Positions 50,409-61,755 are shown, counted from the stretch's first letter. The stretch is 64,000 bases of DNA from Lentibacillus juripiscarius JCM 12147 (GCA_001311805.1 BBCA01000012.1:1-64000); one strand, 5' to 3'. Numbers and translations: made by a program. Notes: generated by a model from the letters alone, not told the origin.

Positions 50409-51708
50409 TTATGTGATGGTGTTATAAATAAGCAGGGGTGCTTCACCCGGATTATCCGATAATGTGATACTTGCATACAGTTTTTCTTTTACAGCATCAA
50501 CGGAAGAATCATTGGCGTGAATGGTCAAAAGCGGTTCCCCTTTATTTACAGTCTCACCGATTTTCTTATGCAGGACAATGCCGACAGAAAGATCTATTTC
50601 GGATTCTTTCGTGGCTCTTCCCGCGCCAAGCATCATTGCTGCTGTACCAATATCGTCGGCAGCAATTTCAGAAACAGTGCCAGACTTTGTGGCAGGAAGC
50701 TCTATTTGATGTGCTGCTTGTGGCAATGATTCTGGATAGTCAACAACCGTAGAATCTCCGCCCTGTGACTCCAAGAACGTTTTGAACAGGTCGAGCGCTT
50801 TTCCGTTGTTCAGGTTTTCAGCCAACTGGTTTTTGGCCTCATCTGCAGAACTTGCCATACCAGCCAAAACAGTCATATGGCTGCCCAATTCCAGGCATAA
50901 CTCTGTCAAATCACTAGGGCCGTTACCTTTCAGTGTGTCAATCGCTTCTTTTACTTCCAATGCATTTCCAACTGCTCTGCCAAGTGGCTGGCTCATATCG
51001 GAAATTACAGCCATTGTTTTTCTACCGACATGATTGCCGATCGATACCATTGCCTCCGCAAGCTCTCTGGAGTCCTGATAGTCTTTCATAAAAGCACCAG
51101 CACCTGTTTTGACATCCAGTACAATCGCATCCGCACCGGAAGCTATTTTCTTGCTCATGATGGAACTGGCAATCAGCGGAATAGAGTTGACAGTGGCCGT
51201 AACATCCCGCAGACTGTATAGCTTTTTGTCAGCCGGGGTGAGATTACCTGTCTGCCCAACGACGGACACCTTGTTTTTATTGACCAGGCCGGTAAATTCA
51301 TCATTGGTCAGTTCCACATGGAAGCCCGGAATTGCTTCCAGTTTATCGATTGTTCCGCCAGTATGGCCAAGTCCCCTGCCACTCATTTTGGCCACCGGAG
51401 CACCGACAGAAGCAACAAGCGGGGCCAGAATCAGTGTTGTCGTATCCCCGACTCCACCTGTCGAATGTTTATCCACTTTCATACCGGAGATAGCTGAAAG
51501 GTCAATCTGATCACCGGAGGCAGCCATGGCCGCGGTCAGTTCTGCCCGTTCAGCTTCCGTCATGCCCTGAAATAGATGGCCATCAGTAGTGCACTGACCT
51601 GATAGTCTGGAATATCTCCATTTGTGTAGCCATCGATAAAGAAATGGATTTCATCCTGTGACAGTTCCCTGCCATCACGTTTTTTTCAATAAGATCATAC
51701 ATTCGCAT
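50409..51708 (-). CDS. pdp: Pyrimidine-nucleoside phosphorylase
   Basis: Cleaves uridine, deoxyuridine and thymidine to base and (deoxy)ribose 1-phosphate. Glycosyltransferase family 3: [20 protein letters not shown] is the phosphate site, and [19 protein letters not shown] and [12 protein letters not shown] are present. ATG 51708 ([10 protein letters not shown]) after ATAGGTGATG; the first 55 residues are shifted by an A run near 51683-51688 and a T near 51570. Repaired length about 433. Last gene of a nucleoside salvage operon. Confidence 0.95.
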
Positions 51709-51726
51709 AGTCATCACCTATATCCG

Positions 51727-52554
51727 TTAATTTGGCAGCGTACGAATGATTTCGCTGACAAGCCGCAGAAATTCGCCGCGTACTTTTTCCGTTGTTTCGA
51801 TTACTTCCGTATGGGTAAGTGGCTGATCAAGCATCCCGGCAGCCATATTAGCTATGCAGGAAATGCCGAGAACCCGCATACCAGCATGGCCGGCAGTAAT
51901 CACCTCAGGAACAGTTGACATGCCAACCGCATCACCGCCCAGCGTCCGGAGCATTCTCACTTCTGCAGGTGTTTCATATGCTGGACCGGTATTCCCGGTA
52001 TAAACCCCTTCCTGAACGGTTATGTCCAGTTTGGTTGCACAGTCCCTTGCATGCTGTAAATAGGTTGCATCATATACCTGCGACATGTCCGGAAAACGTT
52101 CTCCCAGTGCCTCATCGTTCGGGCCGAGAAGCGGATTGTCACCCATGTTGTTAATATGATCCGTTATAAGCATTAAGTCACCCGGATTAAACTGTTCATT
52201 GATGCCGCCAGCCGCATTGGTAATAACAATCGATTCAATGCCAAGCTCTTTCATGACGCGAACAGGAAAAGTTACCTGCTTCATGGAATATCCTTCGTAA
52301 TAATGGAAACGGCCCTGCATCGCAATTACCTGCTTCCCTTTCAAATCCCCCGCTGCAAGCTGGCCTTTGTGTCCAGCGACAGTGGACTCAGGGAAATGCG
52401 GTATATCCTGATACGGAATCGTAACCGGGTTATTTATTTCCTCGGCCAACACACCCAGACCGGATCCTAATATAAGCCCGACTGCTGGTGTGTCAGCCAA
52501 TTTTTCTCTCACATATGCTGCTGCTTCTTTGACCGCATTCTGGTCCAAAACCAT
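51727..52554 (-). CDS. punA: Purine nucleoside phosphorylase
   Basis: Phosphorolysis of inosine and guanosine; trimeric family 2 enzyme. LILGSGLGVLAEEI (phosphate loop), GRFHYYEGY, TNAAGGIN and GDAVGMSTVPEVITA are conserved. 275 residues, intact. Between deoB and pdp, the standard Bacillus order. Confidence 0.96.
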   Translation of the reverse strand: MVLDQNAVKEAAAYVREKLADTPAVGLILGSGLGVLAEEINNPVTIPYQDIPHFPESTVAGHKGQLAAGDLKGKQVIAMQGRFHYYEGYSMKQVTFPVRVMKELGIESIVITNAAGGINEQFNPGDLMLITDHINNMGDNPLLGPNDEALGERFPDMSQVYDATYLQHARDCATKLDITVQEGVYTGNTGPAYETPAEVRMLRTLGGDAVGMSTVPEVITAGHAGMRVLGISCIANMAAGMLDQPLTHTEVIETTEKVRGEFLRLVSEIIRTLPN

Positions 52555-52564
52555 CTCCCCCTCT

Positions 52565-53740
52565 CTATTTAATATCGTTTAGAAAGCTTGTTCCGTGATC
52601 CGGCATCTTAATGCTGAAGTTGTCTGCAACAGTTGCGCGATATCGGCAAATGTTTTTCTAAGCGGCAGTTCTGTCCCCACTTCCATAGCGGGATGGTGCA
52701 CCAACAATGGTACATATTCCCTTGTATGGTCTGTTCCGTGATGGATGGGATCATTGCCATGGTCAGCTGTAATAATCAGAAGATCATCTTCGTTTAATTT
52801 TTCCAGTACTTCCGGAAGTCTGGCATCGAAAGCTTCCAGGGCTTTCCCATATCCTTCAGGGTCGCGGCGGTGACCATATTTGGCATCAAAGTCGACGAGA
52901 TTCAGAAAGTTTAAACCAGTGAATTCTTTTGACATCGAATCGATAAATTTTGTCATGCCGTCATCATTATCTGCCGTGCGGATAGCTTCCGTTATGCCTT
53001 CTCCATCATAAATGTCTGAAATTTTACCAAGCGCAACAACATCAAAATCGGAATCTTTCATTTCATTCATGACTGTACGGCCAAACGGCTTCAGTGCATA
53101 ATCATGCCGGTTCGGTGTACGTTCAAAGCTGCCCGGTTCACCGACAAACGGGCGTGCAATCACCCGGCCGACCATATACTTTCGTCTAGTGTCAGTTCAC
53201 GGGCAATTTCACAGATGTTGTACTGTTCTTCCACTGGAATCACCTCTTCATGGGCAGCAATCTGCAGAACCGAATCAGCAGATGTGTACACAATCAGTGC
53301 CCCGGTATCCATATGCTCCTTGCCTAATTCTTCAATGATGGCCGTGCCTGATGCCGCTTGTTGCCGATCACCTTTCTGCCTGTTTTGGTTTCCAGCTCTG
53401 TAATCAGTTCATCTGGAAATCCATTCGGGAACGTCCGGAATGGCTGCTGAATATTCAAGCCCATAATTTCCCAGTGACCAGTCATCGTATCTTTCCCATT
53501 TGAAGCCTCTTGCATTTTCGTATAATGGGCTTTCGGCGATGCGGCTTTTTCAATACCTTTAATCTCTCTGATGTTGCTCAGTCCCAATTTTGCCATATTC
53601 GGCATGGATAGACCGTCCATCCGTTCTGCAATGTGACCGAGTGTATCGGCCCCTTCATCGTTAAATTGCTTTGCATCGGGGGCCTCACCAATCCCTACAG
53701 AATCCATTACAATCAGAAATACACGCTTAAAATTTCTCAT
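52565..53740 (-). CDS. deoB: Phosphopentomutase
   Basis: Interconverts (deoxy)ribose 1- and 5-phosphate, linking nucleoside breakdown to central metabolism. Alkaline phosphatase fold with metal ligands in [22 protein letters not shown] and [23 protein letters not shown] 53740 after AAGGAGGCAT. Breaks near 53350, 53180 and 52635; repaired end FLNDIK with a stop at 52565, about 392 residues. First gene of the operon with punA and pdp. Confidence 0.95.
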
Positions 53741-53830
53741 GCTGTATGCCTCCTTAACTTTGTTTTTCCCTGTTTGCTTCACAATATGATTGACCACTGT
53801 TGTAAGATGTCTGACAACCGCAGCCACATT

Positions 53831-54723
53831 TTACGCCCGTGGATGATATTCCTGATACATATCTTTTAAACGGGCTTTTGTAACATGGGTGTAGATTTGC
53901 GTTGTTGATATGTCAGCATGTCCCAGCATCTCCTGGACAGAACGTAAATCCGCACCATTTTCCAGCAGATGTGTTGCGAATGAATGCCGTAACGTATGTG
54001 GGGTAATTTCTTTTTTGATGCCGGCATCGTACGCCAGTTTTTTGAGAACTTTCCAGAACCCCTGTCGTGACAGCGGCCTTCCATGATGGTTAACAAACAG
54101 TGCATTTTTATCCTGCTTTTTTTCACAAGACTTCCCCTTGAGAATCGCAAATACGCTTCAACCGCCTTTTTGGCGATGTCACCAAGGGGGACAATCCTTT
54201 CTTTCGATCCCTTCCCAAGGCAGCGCACAAAACCCATAGTCAAATGCAGATCACTTACTTTTAAAGATACCAGTTCCGTCACCCTGAGCCCTGTCGCATA
54301 CAGCAGTTCAAGCATTGCCTTGTTACGGAGCTCCAAGGGGGTGCTCCCACCGATGGCAAGCAGCGCATCCACATCCTTACTGGACAGAACAGCTGGAAGT
54401 TTCCTTTCCTTCCTTGGTGTTTCAATATGTATACTGGCATCATGATTTGTTAGCTGTTCCCTAACAAGAAATCGGTGAAACGAACGAATGGATGAGATTG
54501 CCCGTGCAATCGTCGAGGATGATTTTCCGTCATCTTTCAGCTTATACAAAAAACCAGTGATATCAGTCCGCCCGATGTCATCCCATCCTGATTTTCTGAT
54601 TACCTTTTCCATATACTGCAAATAATGGTTTAAATCTCTTTTATAGGACTGCAAGGTGTTCTCTGAGACACCCTTCTCTACTTGCAGGTAATGCATAAAT
54701 TCGTCTAAAGCGGGCTTGAGCAT
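53831..54723 (-). CDS. xerD: Site-specific tyrosine recombinase XerD
   Basis: Resolves chromosome dimers at dif with XerC/CodV. N-terminal SAM-like domain ([20 protein letters not shown]), catalytic Arg in [17 protein letters not shown] and Lys in [12 protein letters not shown]. An A run near 54121-54127 is one base short and scrambles the rest as read; repaired, it shows [17 protein letters not shown] and the Tyr in TTQIYTHV, ending at 53831, about 297 residues. ATG 54723, just after yqzK. Confidence 0.94.
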
Positions 54724-54728
54724 AAAAA

Positions 54729-54940
54729 TTACTCCCCCAACCGGAAAATAAGTTCAAACGGTCTATGAAACTTTCATCAGTTTCCGTATTGAATACTTTC
54801 ACCGCCGGGCCTTCAGGCGGGTCATAACGGTGATATTGCTTATATTCAGCATGCATGTACCTAAGACCTGCATAAAACAGGCACGTGCAGACGATGAAAA
54901 TGACAAATACTTTCAGCGTATCCCAAAGCAGCTGTTTCAT
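54729..54940 (-). CDS. yqzK: YqzK family membrane protein (DUF4227)
   Basis: About 70 residues: one N-terminal transmembrane helix (FVIFIVCTCLFYAGLRYM), then YHRYDPPEGPAVKVF. Function unknown; conserved between fur and xerD. ATG 54940 after GAGGTGAGG. A T run near 54742-54745 is one base short; repaired end NLFFRLGE, stop at 54729. Confidence 0.85.
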
Positions 54941-55122
54941 ATTCCTCACCTCTTTTTGGCTATCTATCATTAAATCTATGCCAAAAAGGATAACAATATA
55001 CATGCTGGAGAAAATGAATATGTCATTCTATCCCAAAAATAAACCATTTTTCCCGAAAAGTAAATTAAAAACAAATAGCCTTTCTTCCTGTCAGAAAAAA
55101 GGCATCGCACGTTCGTTCCCCA

Positions 55123-55582
55123 TTATTTTGTTGTCTCAACAACTGCTTCCTGGCATTGCTTGCAAACTCCATGAAACGTCAGGCGGTGATCCTTCACTTG
55201 AAAACGCCAGTCCTTTTCGACAATCCGTTCGACATCTTCCAGAAGATCCTCTTCGATTTCTTCCACAGATCCGCATTCAATGCAAACAAGATGATGATGA
55301 AAGTGTTCCGCCCCTTCTTTTCGCAAATCATAGCGGGATACACTGTCCCCGAAGTTAATTTTGTCAACTATTTTCAATTCTGACAACAGTTCCAAGGTCC
55401 GATAAACAGTAGCCAGCCCTATTTCAGGAGCCTTTTCTTTCACCAGCAAGTATACATCCTCAGCGCTGAGGTGATCTTCTTCACGTTCCAGCAGCACCCT
55501 GACCGTTGCTTCACGCTGTGGAGTAAGTTTGTAGCTTTGAGCATGGAGCTGTTTTTTTTATCCGCTCAATCCGATGTTCCAT
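55123..55582 (-). CDS. fur: Ferric uptake regulator Fur
   Basis: Iron-dependent repressor. N-terminal winged helix (YKLTPQREATVRVLLE, GLATVYRTLELLSEL) and dimerisation domain with HFHHHLVCIECGSVEEIE and a second CxxC in CKQCQE, the structural zinc site. ATG 55582 after GGGAGGAGACTT. An extra T in the run at 55552-55559 separates the first 28 residues as read. Repaired length about 152. Its neighbours yqzK and spoIIM match the B. subtilis fur locus and separate it from PerR and Zur. Confidence 0.94.
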
Positions 55583-55679
55583 GGCAAGTCTCCTCCCTAA
55601 TATCCCCACCTTTATTATAGGCACACACTCAAAACGTGTCAAAGTATAGAAGTATAATAATTTATAAATTGTTTGTCTA

Positions 55680-55705
55680 TAATAATTATTATATAATAAT
55701 TATTA
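55680..55705. promoter_or_regulatory. Fur/PerR-type palindromic operator upstream of fur
   Basis: A perfect 26-bp palindrome of A and T only, built from TAATAATTATTAT and its complement, lies about 100 bp upstream of fur and touches the spoIIM stop. It contains overlapping matches to ATAATNATTAT-type boxes bound by Fur and PerR. In B. subtilis fur is repressed by PerR. Confidence 0.55.
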
Positions 55706-56344
55706 CTGTTTGTAAAAAGATTTTACCATCATTTCCATTGCTTCATTGGCGACATAAGCTTCCAGCACTGCTGCTGCCAATGAAATTGCAATCAGGGAGA
55801 CAAATGCCATTACATACTTACCGAGCGGCTGTAAAACTGGCGGCTGTGAAATTTCCGGGAAAATAGCTTGCCCAATAGGGTCAGGGAGAATATCATTGAC
55901 AAGCTGCCGGCAACAATGTAAATCGGAATGACAAGAAGATTTTGCGGTGCAATGGACAAGGCTGCCAAAAACAGTCCCTTCATTTCCAGCTGATTTACAA
56001 TGAAACCAACAGAAAAGCCGACAACCATCCCCTTAAGGAACAATAAAATCCATACGGCCGGCAGTCCTATAACAGATAGCCCCAAAACAAAGAGCATTAG
56101 TAAATATTTTGCATGATAGAAAAAGCTGTTTTTCAGCACCGTATTGTTGTCTGCCTGCTCACCGGCAGACAGTTCACCAAAAACCGTTCTAAGTAAAAAA
56201 CAGGTCCTGCTTTTGGATGAAATTCATACTGTTGACAATGACTGCACCGAAGATAATCCCAGTCAGAAACAGTATCGTCATGAAAATGTAAATGGTTGCG
56301 TGTTCTCTTACATGGTCTATCAGCAGTGTGCGCTTATTGTACAT
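55703..56344 (-). CDS. spoIIM: Stage II sporulation protein M
   Basis: Membrane scaffold that recruits SpoIIP and SpoIID for engulfment. Five or so transmembrane segments, starting TIYIFMTILFLTGIIFGAVI, then FLKGMVVGFSVGFIVNQL and APQNLLVIPIYIVAGSLS. ATG 56344 after GGAGGATTCC. Breaks near 56200 (T run) and 55875; repaired end MVKSFYKQ, stop at 55703, about 213 residues. A sigma-E type promoter lies upstream. Confidence 0.9.
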
Positions 56345-56401
56345 TGGAATCCTCCATTACCCTGTTTTGTTCCGGTGTCCTTTTAGAACGCCCTCTAGTA
56401 G

Positions 56402-56431
56402 AAACTATGAAGAATCCAACGAAAACATACC
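56402..56431 (-). promoter_or_regulatory. Sigma-E type promoter of spoIIM
   Basis: GGTATGTT (56424-56431) and CATAGTTT (56402-56409) on the minus strand, 14 bp apart, about 60 bp before spoIIM. The -10 fits CATANNNT; the -35 has two mismatches. Confidence 0.55.
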
Positions 56432-56451
56432 AAATGATTTTTTCAATTATA

Positions 56452-57618
56452 TCAGGAAGTCGAAACACTGCCGTACTTACCGCCACCGCCGGCTTTAATC
56501 GCCAATTTCCCCTCTCTCATATCGGTAATGGCCGATGCTAGTTTTTCTGGTATTACCTTCACCAGTTCATGATACGGGACATGATGGATCACATTCATTT
56601 CTGTCTGAAAATGCTCCAGCAGCTTTGCGAACGTTTTTGGACCTAATGATGGCAAATACTCCAGTGGAACCTGGTATAAGTAAGGTGGGCGGTCCGGTAT
56701 GTCAGCACTGGAATCCTTCAGCTCCTGGATACGGTCAAACACACCCTTTACAATTTTTCCCGAACCACAGGCAGGACATTTAGCGGCATCTGTATCAAGG
56801 GGCTCCAGACATTGGCTGCAGACAGTTGTGTAGTACTTTCCGAGATAGGGATTCATGCCGAAATTGCGTTTAATCCGCCGGTCACCCACATGGTGCAATG
56901 CCCAGTAAAACTCCTTAAAAGAAGCTTCGGCCATGGTCAGCTCCTGATATTCTCTTGCTATTTTGGAAGCGAATGAGCATCAGAATTTGACACGAAGGTA
57001 AAGCGATGCAGTTCGCTTATCTGGTCTGCCATTGCCGTATCTGAGCTTAGACCCAGCTCAATGCCATCAATCAAATCCGGGTCGAACACTTCCGTCAGTG
57101 ACCGGCGAACGCCTTTTCCGTACGTGCTTTTAAACGGTGTGAAGACGTGCGCAGGAATAAAATACCGGAGAGCTCCTTGACTTTATATTGCAGTTCTTTT
57201 CCTGAACCATAATAGCGCTGGGAGCTCAGTGTAATATTTTTCATTCTGGCCGCAAGCCATTCAGAAAAGGCCTCCATGCTTGCTAGAGTCGGGAGAAAGC
57301 ACAAAACATGAATCGGTCCTTGACAATCCGCATCGTACACTTCTATTTCAGAGCCAAGCAATAATGTCACTGATTCAAACCGGATGCCCCCATCCTCCTG
57401 TTCATACGCATGGCCAGCGTCGATCAAATCTTTTATTTCCTGCTGTACAGCCGGTGCATGGCTATCGATCACACCTGCCATGTGAATCCCTTTATTGCGG
57501 CTCGCTTCTTTTAATATATTTGTCAGTGTCAGTGTTTTGGCCCCGGTTATCTTTACCGGGTGACCATACATATCCCGTCCAATATGAATATGCATGTCGG
57601 CGAAAATGATTGCAGCAT
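56452..57618 (-). CDS. yqxK: Endonuclease Q family protein (YqxK)
   Basis: PHP-fold nuclease of the EndoQ group, which nicks DNA 5' of deaminated bases. Metal-binding clusters FFADMHIHIG, VIDSHAP and SNSDAHS, then a zinc finger (CSQCLEPLDTDAAKCPACGSG) and a C-terminal helix-hairpin-helix (LEYLPSLGPKTFAKLLEHF). A likely start is ATG 57618 (MLQSFFADM), after GGAAAGGATG in the nudF tail, if one T is added near 57608. Breaks near 57120 and 56950 hide GVRRSLTEVFDPDLIDGIEL. Repaired length about 388. Confidence 0.88.
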
Positions 57619-57622
57619 CAAG

Positions 57623-58168
57623 TTACATCCTTTCCAGTGATTCTAAATATAGTATTGCGTAATTTGTTTTTGCATCATGAATCCGCTGGTCTTTCACATA
57701 CTGTTTTGCTTCGTCCAGTGTCAGCTCCACCCGTTCAACGAACTCATCTTCATCACCAGCTGCGGCGTCCTCCACCGGTTCGATGTCTTCGGTCAAATAA
57801 AGATGCATCAGCTCGTCAGCAAACCCAGGTGAAGTATAAAACGATGCCACAAACTTTAGCGAGTCAGTCCGGTATCCTGTCTCTTCTTCCAGTTCGCGCA
57901 GTGCCGTCATTTCCGGGTCTTCGCCGTCTTCCAGCTTCCCGGCCGGTATTTCCACAAGCACTTTCTCAAGAGGTTTCCGGTACTGCTTGACGAAAACAAT
58001 CTTATTCTCCTTTGTGATCGGGATAATCCCCACCGCTCCCGTATGTCTGATGAGTTCCCGCTTGGACGTTTTCCCATCCGGCAGCGTCACATCATCCACC
58101 TGCAGTTTGACAATTTCCCCGTCATAAATGGTTTCTGTGTGAATCGTTTTTTCTTCAAATTCTTTCAT
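57623..58168 (-). CDS. nudF: ADP-ribose pyrophosphatase
   Basis: Nudix hydrolase splitting ADP-ribose into AMP and ribose 5-phosphate. The complete Nudix box spans GKLEDGEDPEMTALRELEEE followed by TGY. 181 residues from ATG 58168, which is spaced from AAAGGATGG; ATG 58177 is too close. Intact. Followed at once by yqxK, as in B. subtilis. Confidence 0.95.
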   Translation of the reverse strand: MKEFEEKTIHTETIYDGEIVKLQVDDVTLPDGKTSKRELIRHTGAVGIIPITKENKIVFVKQYRKPLEKVLVEIPAGKLEDGEDPEMTALRELEEETGYRTDSLKFVASFYTSPGFADELMHLYLTEDIEPVEDAAAGDEDEFVERVELTLDEAKQYVKDQRIHDAKTNYAILYLESLERM

Positions 58169-58367
58169 ATGCTCCATCCTTTAACAGCAAAATACTTATT
58201 TCTATTTTAGCACATCTTGAACCCCCCCCACCTACTCACTGGGATTCCCCCTTCACATTTCTTGAGGTTGGGGTCTTACAGCCCGATAATGCGTGGTAAA
58301 TAATTGTACTTGTCCCGATCCCTCTTTTACAATGGAGTTAAAGCTATTGCAAATGGAGGTCGGTAAA

Positions 58368-59278
58368 ATGAAAAAGAATCAGCTGGGACAATCAGATCTA
58401 CATGTTTCCGAGCTGACACTCGGCTGTATGTCGCTTGGAACAGACAGAAGTAAAGCAAAAGAAATCATTGACCGTGCACTGGATGCCGGCATCAATCATC
58501 TTGATACAGCCGATCTGTACAGTTTCGGCCGCAATGAGGAAATTGTCGCGATGCCATAAAGGATAAACGGGATGAGATTATTTTAACAACTAAAGTAGGC
58601 AACAACTTGACAAAGATACGGAAGACTGGTTCTGGGATCCCTCCAGAGAACATATTGAACAGGGCATCAAGGATAGTTTGCACCGTCTTGGCACGGATTA
58701 TATCGATTTTTACATGCTGCACGGCGGCACGATGGACGACCCGATTGATGAAACCATTGACGCATTTGAAAACCTGAAAAAGAAGGACTGATCCGGGCGT
58801 ACGGCATATCATCCATCCGCCCGAACGTCATCCGTGAGTACGTGCGTCGTTCCAATATCGATGCAGTTATGATGCAGTATAACCTGCTTGATCGCCGCCC
58901 GGAAGAAGAAGTGCTGGATTTGCTGAATGAAAACAGCATCAGCGTTCTTGCCCGGGGCCCATTGGCAAAAGGAATGCTTAGCGGTCGGGCTGAACAGCAG
59001 CTGGAGAAAAAAGGCAAGGACGGATTTCTCGATTATTCCTATGATGAATTGAAAACTATCCAGCAAAACTCACCGAACTGCGCGGAAATCATTCGCCGAA
59101 CGCACTTGCTTTAGGCTATATTCTGAAGCATCCTGCCGTTGCAAGCGCCGTATTTGGTGCAAGCTCGGTCGGGCAAGTGGAAGAAAACGTAAATGCTGGT
59201 CACGCAGAACTGACGGATGAAACATATCAAGCCATACAGGAGCTGACAAAACCCATCCATTACTCAAGCCACCGGTAG
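58368..59278 (+). CDS. yqkF: Aldo/keto reductase (YqkF-like)
   Basis: NADPH-dependent aldo/keto reductase. LGCMSLGTD, DAGINHLDTADLYSFGRNEE (active-site Asp and Tyr), LTTKVG (Lys) and DYIDFYMLHG (His) give the full tetrad. ATG 58368 after GGAGGTC. Breaks near 58549, 58605, 58785, 59072 and 59105 put it in several frames; repaired it ends PIHYSSHR at 59278, about 303 residues. Physiological substrate unknown. Divergent from nudF. Confidence 0.9.
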
Positions 59279-59311
59279 TCCCTGTTAACATTACAATCGA
59301 ATGTAAGGTGG

Positions 59312-59345
59312 AAAAAGTGACATGAAATTTTTCATGTCACTTTTT
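59312..59345. terminator. Terminator of the aldo/keto reductase gene
   Basis: 15-bp perfect stem AAAAAGTGACATGAA / TTCATGTCACTTTTT (59312-59326 and 59331-59345), 4-nt loop; symmetrical, so it can act on both strands. Confidence 0.9.
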
Positions 59346-59380
59346 ATAACGTACATGCCGACGACATACATAAATTTCCA

Positions 59381-59424
59381 TTGATAATACGGGAAGAAAC
59401 GGCTATAATAAGAACAAATGTTCT
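59381..59424 (+). promoter_or_regulatory. SOS promoter with LexA box
   Basis: TTGATA (59381-59386) and TATAAT (59404-59409) are 17 bp apart. AGAACAAATGTTCT (59411-59424), which matches the Bacillus LexA (DinR) box GAAC-N4-GTTC, starts right after the -10, so LexA would block the polymerase. The gene downstream is a Y-family polymerase. Confidence 0.9.
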
Positions 59425-59444
59425 AACTACCGAGGTGAGCAATA

Positions 59445-60693
59445 ATGGACTATGCCAATTATCCGCGAAATGATGTTCTGTGCATTGACATGCGTTCCTT
59501 TATGCAAGTGTCGAGGCGGTCAAGCGAGGTCTGGATCCCATGACCGTTCAGCTGGCGGTCGTCGGTGATGTGAACCGGTCAGGAAGCATTGTTCTGGCTG
59601 CCTCCCCAGCACTGAAGAAAAAGCATGGCATCAGCAATGTCAGCCGTTTCTTTGAACTGCCCGATGATCCGGACATCGTGATTGCACCGGCACATATGGC
59701 CGACTACCTGGAAATGTCTCTCGAAATCACCAAGCTGATCAACCAGTACGTCCCAAAAGAAGCAATCCATCCATATTCCGTTGACGAAGTCTGGGTTACG
59801 GTGAACGGCGTGGAAAAATGGTTCGGCAACCGATGGGAGATTGCAGCTTCTATCAAACAGGACATCCTGGAAAACTTCGGTATCACCTGCTCAGTCGGAA
59901 TAGGTGATAATAAATTTCTTGCCAAAGTAGTGATGGATTTATATGCAAAAAAAGAAGGGATAGCCGAATGCACGTATGACGATGTCGCAGCAAAATTATG
60001 GCCCGTTCCCGTACAGGAAATTTGGGGGATTGGCCGGCAGATGCAGCGTAATCTAAATCGGATGGGGATTATTACCCTTGGACAGCTCGCCAATTTTCCA
60101 CTGAAGCAGCTGTCCAAACGATTCGGAGTTATGGGGGAACAGCTTTACTGGCATGCCTGGGGTATTGATTTGAGTCCCGTTTTCGGCAATTTCACAAAAA
60201 CCGAGCAAAAAGGATTCGGTCATGGCATCTCCTTATTGCGCGATTATTCCAGAGATGAAATTGCCATCTGCATTCTCGATTTATGTGAAGAAGTATGCCG
60301 GCGGGCACGAACCGCCAATAAAGCCGGCAAAACCATCCACCTTGGCATCGCTATGCAAAAGAAACAGGTGGTGGCTTCAGCCGATCACGCTCTGTGTCAC
60401 TGCCGACAAATATCACCATGGATATGTACAACGTCTGCATGCAGCTGCTGAACGAATTTTACGATGACATCAGCAATATCCGTCATGTCTATGTGACACT
60501 CGATAATCTCCGTGAAGACGGCGAAACGCAACTGGACCTGTTTGACGATCGGCCAAGGAAAAAAGATATCGGATACGTTATGGATGCCATCCGGAATAAA
60601 TATGGTTCCAACGCCATACTCCGTGCTTCCAGCTATACTGACGCAGGCATCACACTCGAACGAAGCAAGAAAATCGGCGGGCACCAGGCATAG
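59445..60693 (+). CDS. yqjW: Y-family DNA polymerase (UmuC-like, YqjW)
   Basis: Error-prone translesion polymerase. VLCIDMRSFYASVEAVKRG with the first catalytic Asp, YSVDEVWVTV with the second acidic pair, then the fingers/thumb helix-hairpin-helix IWGIGRQMQRNLNRMG and a C-terminal little-finger domain. ATG 59445 after CGAGGTGAGC. A T run near 59503-59505 and a base near 60355 break the frame; repaired length about 416 residues. Controlled by a LexA box. Confidence 0.94.
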
Positions 60694-60715
60694 CAAAGCC
60701 CCTGATGTTAGTCAG

Positions 60716-60742
60716 GCCGCGGGTTAGCTAACAACAATCCAT
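60716..60742. repeat. Interspersed repeat family 2, partial copy
   Basis: GCCGCGGGTTAGCTAACAAC aligns with GCTGCGGGCTAAATAACAAC of the 21572-21638 copy. Only this end of the element is present, after the polymerase gene. Confidence 0.4.
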
Positions 60743-60770
60743 TCGAAAGGATCCTGCGAAAAACGTTTCA

Positions 60771-61739
60771 TTACGCACGATTCTTGGCGGCGTAATAGTA
60801 AATACCGTCTTTTATCGTTTTTGCAGCGAGTCCTGCATCTTCCAGATAGTCCAGCTGTCCAAGCGTTTCCGACATAGTCAGATTCAGCTGATTTTCATAT
60901 TTCTTTGGGAAAATTTGTTTGCAACTATCAAATGGAGTCTGAGCGCCTTTTAGCAGAAGATCATATACTTTATTTGCCCGCTTCTCCTGCTTTTGCAGAC
61001 GTACAGGAATCAATTTTTCCACATCCGAAAAATGGGACCATGCCCGGGATAGACTGTCTGAATATCCAGGGACTGACATTTAAGCAAATTGGCCCGGTAC
61101 TGAAGCAGTGGTTTTGGGCGCTCTTTGTTATTCTCCGCAGGGGGTTCCAGGAGCGGATTGGGCGAAATATGATAAAGCAAATGGTCGCCTCCAATAAACG
61201 CTCCATCGCGTTGCGCAAAAAGACAAATGGCTTTGCGCATGTCCTTTCGTTTCAATAACGTGCCAATCATCATGCCCGGGCAGTGTGTCCCCTTCGTCAA
61301 GCACATCCGTCAGCTGCCCTTTCCCGGTCAATTGCAATGTGCTGCGCTCTTCACTGGTTTTCGGCATCAGCTCTTCCGGAACGCCGCAAGCAGTGAGCAA
61401 TTGCCTGAAAAATGCCTCGAAGCATGCTAGAAAGGCTTCATCCTGCCTGAGCCATGCATCCGTGTTTTGATGTGCCACGATGCGCTCAGCACGAGGGAAT
61501 GCTTCTATTAAACCAATGTGATCCGGGTGGTGATGCGTTAAGATAATCTGTTCAATATCGTTTGGTGCATAGCCCAATTGACGGAGCTGCGTTTTCAGTG
61601 CCTCCCATGCTGCTTTCGTTTTCACGCCAGCGTCGACCAGGGATAATGTGTCTCCTTTAAGCAAATAGACATGTGCATCCCCTACTGCAAATGGTGTTGG
61701 CACGGTAAGTTGACTGATTGTTTTGTCCAGTACCTTCAT
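60771..61739 (-). CDS. yqjP: Metallo-beta-lactamase-fold hydrolase (YqjP-like)
   Basis: Zinc hydrolase with the MBL signature ILTHHHPDHIGLIEA, LVDAGV before it and VYPGHGP later, and a C-terminal helical domain. Substrate unknown. ATG 61739 after TTGGAGGATATT. Breaks near 61225 (T run) and 61020; repaired length about 323. A palindromic operator sits between the -10 and the ribosome site. Confidence 0.88.
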
Positions 61740-61755
61740 AATTAATATCCTCCAA

